Part shown: positions 1 through 9,900 of the stretch, one piece after another
Layout: every line of letters starts with the position of its first letter
How positions within the stretch are numbered: the stretch's first letter is position 1
Source of the DNA: Hirudo medicinalis
Taxonomy: Eukaryota; Annelida; Clitellata; Hirudinida; Hirudinidae
Assembly (NCBI GenBank): GCA_011800805.1
Contig: MPNW01000071.1
Location: forward strand, 58,742 to 88,239
Reading direction: 5' to 3'
DNA: 29,498 bases
Notes under the pieces: generated by a model
Seen by the model: only the letters and a program-made list of their open reading frames with translations
The model's database searches: none
What the model was told of the DNA's origin: nothing
Program-made: the position numbers and the translations under genes

Positions 1-294
1 GACAACCGACGACGGGCTCACTTAAAGAAAGAATGTGTGACTAATGAAATTTTCTCAACCTCCCCTGACTGGCCACCCGCTAATTGACACTCGAATTAGG
101 GACGATCCCTTGTAATCTCCATTCTGATCCCAAATTTGAATGCTCGTTCGGGCAAGGAGAGATGTTGATGCGAGGTGAGAGAGGTTGCTGAGACTTTGAG
201 AGTTTTAAGAAGGGAACATCTTGCCAACATTTCAATCAGAAGTAATTTATGAGGAGGTGTCAAATTAAATTGGAATAAGTCGAGTAAATAAGTC

Positions 295-338
<44 letters not shown>

Positions 339-350
339 CAACAACAACCA
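295..350. repeat. AAT/AAC microsatellite
   Basis: A run of AAT triplets changes into AAC triplets. It is pure simple-sequence repeat. The poly-leucine reading on the minus strand is a product of the repeat and not a gene. Confidence 0.9.
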
Positions 351-417
351 GAGAAACAGAATTACAACAAGTTCTAAAACATTTTGCTGAAAGAAAAGTT
401 AAATATTACAAGACCAN

Positions 418-590
<173 letters not shown>

Positions 591-639
591 TCTTATTTCT
601 TATGTCATAAAAGATGATAGCGTCGACAAAGATTGCAAA

Positions 640-935
640 AGGTTATGATGACGATGATGATGATGATGATGCAATGTTGGCGGCGATGATAACGATGAAC
701 AACTCGAACCACTCACGTGTCCGGCCCGGAAACGGGCCTTGAACTCATTATAAACGGATTGAAGCAATTTTCAAATGAACCCAAGAGGAGGGAGAGATCA
801 TGAAAGGGGTGAGAGTCAATGGAAAGATGAGATTAAAGTGGATGGAAATGGTGCTTATGATGGCGGTAGAGGTGGTACTGACGACGATGATGATGACGAC
901 GACGACTACGACGTCGATGATGATGATGATGATGA
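640..935. repeat. GAT/GAC trinucleotide tracts
   Basis: Two GAY-rich tracts (about 640-671 and 880-935) lie 200 bp apart. The second would encode poly-Asp in a 92-codon open frame (775-1053). There is no recognisable domain on either side, so I treat it as a microsatellite. Confidence 0.8.
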
Positions 936-1465
936 TTATGGTGATAGTGGAATGTTTTTGGAAAACCCCTCAATAAAATCTTTGAAGTGGCAAGAACATA
1001 CCCTCGGGCTTATCACGGGTCAGACGCTCCACTGCATATTAGTTCCAGTGTGATTAGTTTCTGGTGGTTAGCGGTTAGACCAACTTACAAACTCCTTCAA
1101 CCATAACCATTGCTTACTTGTTCTTGGCAGGTGAAGTGTTTCTGACCAGGCAGTTCAACTCGAAATTCAGATTTGGTTGATGAGGAGTTTTGATGTATTT
1201 CATGGTTTTTGGAATTTGAAGAATATTGATGATTATTGGTGGGCGATGAGTACTCAAATTGATTGTAATTAAATGTGATGAGTAATGTAAATAACATTTT
1301 TAAAATATAATTTCTTTAAAAAAAAATTAAATAAAGTTTTCCGGTGAGAAAATTTTTTTAAATTCTTAAGAATTTTACGAACCTTAAGGTGGATTGTTGC
1401 CAACATACGAAATAGCATTAAAGATACAGCAGCATCGCATGCGATGTAATAACCTTTTGTAAGAA

Positions 1466-1920
1466 TGCAATGCAATACAATATAATACAATACAATATAA
1501 TACAATACAATGCAATACAATACAATATAATACAATACAATATAATACAATACAATATAATACAATACAATGCAATACAATGTAATACAATACAATACAA
1601 TATAATACAATACAATATAATACAATACAATGCAATACAATGTAATACAATACAATGCAATACAATATAATACAATACAATGCAATACAATGCAATACAA
1701 TACAATACAATACAATACAATACAATACAATACAATACAATGCAATACAATATAATACAATACAATGCAATACAATACAATGCAATACAATGCAATACAA
1801 TACAATACAATACAATACAATACAATGCAATACAATACAATACAATGCAATACAATACAATGCAATACAATACAATACAATACAATGCAATGCAATACAA
1901 TATAATATAATACAATACAA
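1466..1920. repeat. Pentanucleotide satellite (TACAA/TGCAA/TATAA)
   Basis: 91 tandem 5-bp monomers run without a single length change. Only monomer positions 2 and 3 vary, giving TACAA, TGCAA, TATAA and rare TGTAA. The variants are ordered: the trio TATAA-TACAA-TACAA recurs, and the 60-bp blocks starting at 1501, 1561 and 1621 begin with the same four monomers, which suggests a 60-bp higher-order unit. Three minus-strand and several plus-strand frames stay open because the 15-bp codon period contains no stop. These are not genes. Confidence 0.95.
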
Positions 1921-2201
1921 AGCGTCCCCTAACCCATACATCTGTTGTTCAGAGATAACATCTTAAATAATACCAATTAGCCGTATGCTTACGTTAACTT
2001 AACTTAATTATTACCGGTCATAGGCAGGATTGGCTTGCACTGAGATAACTTAAGCAGTCGAATAAATTATAAATAGTAAGCTTTAACGGCTTAATAAGAA
2101 TTAATTTATATACATTCCATTCCAACTCAAATTCCTCCAATCATCGACAATCAACAGATTGCAAACCGAAGACGTAAACACTTCAATCGCTGAGTGATGG
2201 A

Positions 2202-2300
2202 ACGTTCAATCAATCAATCAACCAATCAGCCAATCAGCTGGTCAAGTAATTAATTAAATAAATAAATAATTAACCAGTCAATCAATCAACCAATCAAACG
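2202..2300. repeat. AATC tetranucleotide tracts
   Basis: Two short runs of CAAT/CAAC units (about 2202-2235 and 2275-2300) flank an ATAA-type run. This is simple sequence with no coding signal. Confidence 0.7.
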
Positions 2301-2594
2301 CGTGATTGTCGATTGACGACAACCAACTTTCAATCACATACAAATTCCATACAAACAATGCCAACCTTTCGGAGTCCTCAGACGAGACAGCCTGGTCGTA
2401 GCCATGGCAAAGGATATCCTTCGTCCCTGATTCTCTGTACGTGCGTGTGCTTATATTTCTAGGCTCAAACTGCGAAAGAGATGAGCAGGCGCTAGTGGAG
2501 AGAGGTGCGCTCTTTAAAGCCCTTCTTACGAAGCGCTCTCCGAGTCACGTGCCTCTTTCCATCTGGAGGAGAACAATGACTCAACGTGAGGGGG

Positions 2595-2935
2595 TGGTGG
2601 TGGTGGTGGTTATGATGGTAGTGATCCGCTCGCTGGAAAGGGGAGGTGGTTGCTCTTAGGTTGCCGTGCGATCTGTTCGCCATGAAGAAAAATTTAGAGG
2701 CAAAAAAACACAAAACAAAAAACATCCAGCGGTGAGTTTAAGAGGTTGTGAAAATGAGTAAACAGGACGACGACGATGATGACGATGATGATGATGATGA
2801 TGATTTTCTCAGAGGTTTTCCATGGATGAGCCCATGGATTGGCGGCAGTGATTATCATCATGATGATAGTGATGGCCGTGATGATGATGATGATGACGAC
2901 GACGATAATAACGACGATGATGATGACGGTGAATT
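2595..2935. repeat. GGT and GAY trinucleotide cluster
   Basis: A GGT run (about 2595-2611) is followed by two GAY runs (about 2767-2803 and 2878-2930). Between the GAY runs lies unique sequence containing two CCATGGAT copies (2820 and 2831). The acidic open frame (2748-2948) is mostly repeat-encoded and shows no domain. Confidence 0.75.
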
Positions 2936-3149
2936 TAGAGTTATTTAACCCGAGCATGATAAAGCTGTCGATGGTGATGACGATGATGACTAGATTTTCG
3001 ATGTTAAGAGTCCTAGCACCAATGATGTAGCCGTTTACATTAATGAAATGCCGGGTTTTTATCGTCTGCTTATCAAAGTTCCCGGCAAATTCTTTGGGAA
3101 AAACATTTTTTTCCGAGCAAGTGCTTAAACCGTTCGCAACAGAGGGATA

Positions 3150-3330
3150 GTAACAGTAATAACAATAATAATGATAACAACAATATTATTACTAATATTA
3201 ACAATATTAATAATAACATTATTCATGCCCTACTACAACTATAAGGATAATATTGTTCTAGAGGATAGAATTTCAAATCAAATAATCACGAATACAAAAA
3301 ATATCATCATCATCATCATCATCATCTTCA
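3150..3330. repeat. AAT/AAC and CAT simple repeats
   Basis: Imperfect AAT/AAC triplets (about 3150-3225) are followed by a CAT run (about 3303-3328). No coding signal is visible. Confidence 0.75.
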
Positions 3331-4104
3331 TCATAGTTATAAAATAAATGATATTTTTAAGTTAATTAATTGTTAATAGCAGTGATGACTATGACTAGTG
3401 GTTAGTCAATCCATCGTCTACTTTGGATTGTTGAATGCTTTCAATTCATTCAATTTCATCATTGGAGAATGCGAAGCTCTGCAAGAAGATTTGCGTGAAG
3501 ATTTACATTTTCCTTATTTGGCACGATCTTCAACATTTCCACACTTTTATTTTTGTGAATATTATGAAAGATGATAAAAAACAAACAATTTTAACCAGAT
3601 TTCTGATATTTATTTCAGTATTTTCAAATTATTTTCAATTAAAGTGGTGACTTTCCCACATGTCTCTTTGTTACAAACTGCTCGTTTAATTTATTACAGG
3701 TTATTATGTTAATCATTATGCTACTTATTATGTTAATCATTATGATTATCATAAACGAATGCATCATCCAATCACGTTTTTTATCATCCAATCCACAAGA
3801 TTGACCTCAGCGTACAACAGACCACCCTGCAAGAAACAAAGCACATTGTTCTCAGCTTACTGGGAAATAAAATGAAATAAATAAAAGATAAATAATAAAA
3901 ATATCATTTGATAATATATGAGCAATTAATGTCAAATTTAAATTTTCTTTAATAAAATAATAAATCCAACTAAAGAGATATTTAGTGTCTTTCATGTCCT
4001 CCATGCCTCAACTATAGAAGTCCAAGTAACCGTTTGTGATTCTTTCCAATTTTCTGACGACTTAATTTTAAATTTGACATCTGCGCCATCAGACATCACA
4101 TAAA

Positions 4105-4726
4105 ATGGCAGCCCAAGCCGAAATAACAACCCAAGTGGAACTGAAAGAACGCTCCGTCCCTAGGATCAGGATCACCTCTGCCAACGCTCAGTACAACACC
4201 CTTGAACAGCTCACGTGCACCTTGTGTTGCACCTTGGAAGGCCCACACACGCAGCCAGATGCACTTAGGGAATATTGAAAATCCGTACAAATTTCTGACA
4301 AGAGCAACTTCGGACGATCTAATTCAGCCGGTGCTTAAGCAACAGAGGTGTGGCGAATCTCTAGCAATACCTGTCAACTTTAGCAACACTTTACCAGCGA
4401 CTAGAACTACATCTTCAAGGGAGGCTGGAAGTGGAGAGAACAATGAATTTTCTGGCACAACGGATACCGTTGAGAGCTTCAATGAATAATTGCGTGTGCA
4501 CATCCTTTACGACCTTAAACTCGATCTGATGAAGAGAAGTGTCCCTTACAAGGACAATTTGGAGGCAGAGCTGGAAAAAACCTTCAGAGGAGGAAGAAAC
4601 CTCTGAATATGAGACCTTGAAAAACGTATGCAACTCATGGAGATTGAAGATCTCGTTAAGAACCAGCCCTATTGGAAAAGACTGGATGACTTAAAATCGA
4701 AATATATAAAACCCAAATTGAAGTGA
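4105..4726 (+). pseudogene. Decayed coding-like stretch of unknown family
   Basis: This block is less AT-rich than its surroundings. An ATG at 4105 opens 57 codons (beginning MAAQAEITTQVELKERS) and ends at TGA 4276. The +1 frame is then open from about 4202 to TGA 4724-4726, broken by a TAA at 4487 and two close TGAs near 4604 and 4610. Its last part is charged and helix-like (for example LEKRMQLMEIEDLVKN). One frame change plus three stops over about 200 codons looks like a degraded gene or retroelement relic. Alternatives are chance open frames or unrecognised introns. I do not recognise the family. Confidence 0.35.
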
Positions 4727-6300
4727 TGAAATCAGAAGGGGACAATATAAAATATGGCTGCTTTGGCGAGCTATAATTACATTTCGTTTGTTTTTGTTTT
4801 AATTAAAATATTTTCTAAGTGAATGATTATTGGTTACTTTTTTTATCTTCTCCTAATATTACCCAAAAACCAATCTAGCTCACGTGTGCGTCCAAATTTG
4901 ATAGAAAAGAAACAAAACAAAACGAGAAAGACTAAAATGGTTCTCTATTTTTTCATTACCTTGATTATGAATGTGGTCATTAGGATGGTTATGATTCTCT
5001 TACAATCAAGAGTCAAGCAATATGAGAAGAGAATGTAAAATATTTGTAATTAAATCACATTTTTCAAAACTTTCACTGATCTACAAGGTGATGTATTTAA
5101 TACTCTCGTAATGTTCACCATCTCTCGTTTACTGATAAGGAGTATCACCATTATTATTTATTTATTTGATTAAAGTCCGTTGCAGAACTAAGATGATTTG
5201 GACAAGGAGTATCACCATATGGAAATATATGTATATACCAGATGGCAAATTTTACCGGTTATCGGATAATTCCGGATAGTACACTTAACGGTCCATGTGG
5301 TTAGGATTGTTTATTTCTAAAAAACCAAAGAATCATTTTAATATATTAATAAAAACTAGATCTTTAAAATTACCTCACATTTATTCATGAATCCTGTTGA
5401 TTTTAAGAAATAGATATCAAGTCATATAATTTATAAGACATTGAGTCATTAAAATTAGGTTTGTTTCAACAAATATGATTTGATCGACTCTCGGGCAGCA
5501 ACACACTCCTGTTATCTTCCAACATTTTATAAGCCCCACCTGCCCATCACTTCCTAGACCACCCTCCTGCGGCTGTTTTGTCACTTCTCCCTTCAACAGT
5601 GCAGACACCCCAGCTCACCCGCAAAACCCCTTTCTTCGATTCACTTTCAACTGAGACCACAGACCAGTGCTACTAACAATTACTGCAAATTATCTGCACT
5701 CCACAATTGCATCACAAGTACTTTTAGAGCTGAGGAATTTCCTTAACTAATCATGACTTCCTGCTAGCCATTGGTAACTATCAGAACCTTAGAAATTGTT
5801 AAGTTACAAATGAAGACATCTAACTTCATGAGACAATTAAAAGCTTTGCAGAGCAGGAAAGGATGACTGCATCACGGCCATCGTAAATTTTCTTCTGGAC
5901 AAAAACAAAAGAGTGAGAAATATTTCAGTACTTTGATAAAAAAAAAACATGGAAAATATAATTTATGAGGAAGGAAATGGTAAAACATTACTTTCAGGCA
6001 GGCAGCGTTCGAATCTTAACGGGGGAGTTTTAGTTGATTCCTAAAAGGGGAAGCATATTTAATTGGCTCACTCACTTCGTGGGACCGCACAAAAAAAAGT
6101 ATCGCAATCGGGGAGAAAAAAATAAATTTAAGTGCGCAAACGACAATAAACTAAAACCAGACAGGGTGTCATCTGTCGCAGTAAATATCTAACCATGATC
6201 ACTGTTTGCAACTCACTCGTAATAGAAAAAACGTGAAAATTTTAAGACGACGAAACTTCAATGAAAAATAGCAACTTAAGTTCATGCACTTGGAGACAGA
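4727..6300. other. AT-rich intergenic region
   Basis: No exon is recognisable. A 15-bp direct repeat AAGGAGTATCACCAT occurs at 5137 and 5204, 67 bp apart. A minus-strand open frame at 5417-5608 has no recognisable similarity. Confidence 0.5.
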
Positions 6301-6845
6301 GTGGAAGCAAGATTACGACAGGCCGCTCGGACCGTCCGGGTCCACCACGAACACGACGACCGACCGAAACGAACATCCGTAGTAAAAAAGTGGGACACGC
6401 TCGATGCCTTCTTTCATCTTAAATACAAAAAAAACTGCTCGTCGGCAGGGAGGAGTCCCGAAAAGTATGAATAGTAAGCCACGTACAGCTAAACGTGTCC
6501 GAAAAGCAGCAACATCGAGGATAAAAATTACAATCCGCGCATGCCGAACGCCGAGTCGGCTCGACTGCACCGCCACTCCACTCTCATGCACTGGGTCGAC
6601 CGCACGCACACGCACACACACACAACTTGCAATCCTGGATCTCCGTGACGACAAAAACGGTTCACGATTCGTGTCGACTGACTACGAGAAGAGAGAAGCA
6701 CGCAACAGAACGAGAAGGGTGCAGGAGGCTCGAACGCTTCCAACTCTCCCTCGAGGGGCAGACGGTCGACCGATCGCTCGACTGGAACTTCTCCACCAAT
6801 CACATGCTGGCTCCGAAAGTGCTTTTCATCTTCAGGAACTGAATT
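6300..6845. other. CpG-rich block without a recognised gene
   Basis: Base composition changes sharply, with many CpG dinucleotides and a CA/CG tract at about 6600-6626. Long frames are open on both strands (147 codons plus, 6404-6847; 113 codons minus, 6313-6654), as expected where AT-rich stops are rare. Neither resembles a known domain. It lies just downstream of the SHOC2 stop, so it may be SHOC2 3' UTR, a promoter or CpG island, or part of an unrecognised transcript. Confidence 0.4.
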
Positions 6846-6908
6846 AAACCAAAGTTCTTCTTTTTCACAAGAGCTTAATAATGATCAGTCGATGGACTAG
6901 TAAGACTT

Positions 6909-9900
6909 TCAACAACAACAACCACGACGGAGCTGACAACGAACAAATTTTTTCCCAACCTGGATGACGAGAGAGGGTCCTTCGACGACAATTTCATTGG
7001 GAATTTGATTCAACGGACAGTTCTCGATGCTCATGATTTGAAGATTCGAACAGTAGGAAAGTTCGTAAGGGAGGCTGTTAAGGGTCGGGTTGTCGTTGAT
7101 GTACAAGGACTCCAGGTTTTCCAAGTTGCCTGATTAAAATGATAACAATAACAATTTGATAATAATAATAACAACAACAATATTAATAATACTAAGGATA
7201 GGTACTCCCGCAGATTACCTGCAGCAGGGAAGACAACTTTTTAGACTCAGTTGTAGCCATTCCGTAACTAGTAAGCAACTGGTAAGTAATTTCTATGGCA
7301 AGATGCTAATCATAACTAATATTTTGTGAGATAAAAGATAACTAGAATTAACTATTTATTAAAACTAAATAATTAACAATTGTTAACGAACCAATCTCCC
7401 TTGGAAGAGAGGTGAGTTGGTTCTCGCCAGCACTGAGGTACGTCAGCTTATTCAAGAGGCTGCAATCAATCAACAGATCACTTAATAATCAATCTAGCGA
7501 TTGAATCTGCGGACGATAGACGAGCGAATCAAAAATTGCCTTAGAATGCAAAAAAACCTTCAAAATATAAAGCCAATTGCGATCAAAGATTCAATTCAAA
7601 GTCGCAGAGCTTTTTAAATACTTCTCGAGGGGTTGTTTATAACTAAAGAATTAATCATTTATTTCTCACCCAATCTGTCTCGGCAAACTGGTCAGTTGGT
7701 TGGACTGCACGATCAGCTTCTTCAACTCGCTAAGATAACCTAAGACAACAAACCAACCATGCAACATCACAAAATGACAACGACACCATCACCATCGAAG
7801 TAAACATTAGAACAATCCTTAAATGCAAATTGATCTAATTAACAAAGACCATAGCAATAATTTGACTACTTCAATACAAATTTTACAATTTATCGCACCT
7901 ATCTCTCCTGGGAGGGCTTCCAGTTTGTTTTCTTCTACGTCCAACACTCTCAACTTCTTCAAGTTGCTGATTGTTGAAGGCAGTCTCTACAATGATCAAT
8001 TAAGTAATTATAATAATAATAAAAACAACAACAATAATGTTGGGTCTTTGTGTTTAAATCAATTTTAAAGAGCAATAGAAACTCAAACTTTATTTCGACA
8101 ACTCTGTGAAATACGACAACGTGACTAGTACTCTCAAACTACAACATGAAAAACACATGAGAGGGAGAGCCTAGAACTCTGAAATCAACTCCTAATATAA
8201 GGTACAAAAACAGTCCATCCCAGTACTGTATTGCATATGTCACAACAAATATCAACAACAACAATTGTTTCAAATATCAACAACAACAATAATTATTAAT
8301 TATTATTATTATTATTAATTATTATTATTATAATTATTATTATAATAAAACAGCAACAACAACATCACAATAGTAATACTTCCTCATCATTACAAAAAAA
8401 TCCTCTAGGTTAGGTAAGCTGTTAATTACAAATTCAATGGGGCTGTGTTTCTGAACAGCATTCACTCATCAGAACAAATCGTTTGTATGTGTACGACATT
8501 GGATATTTTCAACGACCAACTACTCTGACTGAACAACTACACCAACCCTCAGCAGGTTGTTGCTGAGTATGAGGACTTCGAGGTTCTCCATCTTGTCGAT
8601 GTCGTCGGGGATCCTGTTGATCTGGTTCGTGCCGAGGTTCAATTCCACCATGTTTATCCAGGTGCCGGTGTCTGTTGGGAATTTTAATCGCATTTCGTTA
8701 ACATAGTCAAAGAATGTAAAAACAACAACAAAAACAATAATAATAATCATAACAATAATAATGACCTCAAATAGCATAGCTATCAAAGGCAAAAATTGTA
8801 GCCAATGGTAATAATAATAATAATCTATACTCCAGTAACAACAAAGCAACAAATCATTCACAAGTGCACATAACTTCGGCCTAAAGACTCTTAAGAATTT
8901 GAACTTTTTTGCATGAATGAAAAAGCACTCCTATCAAATGTGTGTGTTACTTATGTTATGGATGTGTTACTTTCTGACAAATCCCATTGAAAGAGCTTCA
9001 ATGCAAATCCAGGAAGAAAAACCACCATTGTTGCTGCTCTTTGCCTAAGTTTTACAATCCATTGTTTGTTCGTTGACGAATGTGCACGAGCGACAGTAAC
9101 AAGCCGAACGGTCATGATCTCCAAATGGCAATAAAAACATTTACAAAGCAAACACTGTACAACCAGATAATATTTCTGGGATGCTTACGTTAAATTCAAA
9201 TCACAAAATCCGTTTGTATCTCCGTCATATAAAGCATCAACAAAATTTAAAGCAGTGTTTCAAGATGAATGCATCAATGCCTAACCAGTGATAACTTTCG
9301 ATGAAATGATCATCACCTTACCATAATCAAAAAATGCATTTAAAGTTGCATGTTCAATCCAATATCACCAAGAGGCATTTGACAACCACATGTCAACATC
9401 ATGCTCAGCATCTATAACTTCACAAGGCTTACAAACATACAATAAGTTATTATTACTATTGTCACCATCACCATCATTATCATAATCATCACCTAATGGA
9501 AGAGCAGTCAGCTGGTTGTCCTTCATGTTCAACTTGGTAAGATTTTGAGCCTGTGAAAAGATTCCATAAGGAATCTTGTTGATCTGGTTGTGCTCCATAT
9601 TGATCGTCTGTGAGAAATTAAAACATTGTTTTGGCTAACTAGACCGACGTCGGCTACCGATGAAACCGTGACGTGCATCGGCTCACGTAACTCGATAAAC
9701 GTCTCGCGCATCTTTCGACATCAAAACAAGTCTTCCCTTTGCAAACATTATCATTTTAACATATAAACGGTCGTGCAAAAGCTAAATAATCCACCTTCGA
9801 ACAAATTAAATATTCGGATACGGAGAATGGTAAACAAATTAAGAAAATCAGTCCCGAATTGTCGACAACAAAAAATAAAAATGCTCGAGGAGAGAATAAT

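Noticed and set aside
775..1053. Acidic 92-codon open frame with poly-Asp
   Set aside because: Its core is a GAY microsatellite and the flanks show no domain or splice support.
1269..1966. Several overlapping long open frames on both strands (YCIVL-type repeats)
   Set aside because: They are encoded entirely by the 5-bp satellite, whose 15-bp codon period lacks stops on either strand.
2748..2948. Poly-Asp open frame and its Ile/Val-rich reverse
   Set aside because: Driven by GAY triplets, with no conserved sequence outside the repeats.
5995..6020. tRNA T-loop-like GTTCGAATC
   Set aside because: No A box, acceptor stem or anticodon arm could be found at the right distance.
6404..6847. 147-codon plus-strand frame
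   Set aside because: It lies in the CpG-rich block, where long frames are open on both strands; no recognisable domain, so not called as a gene.
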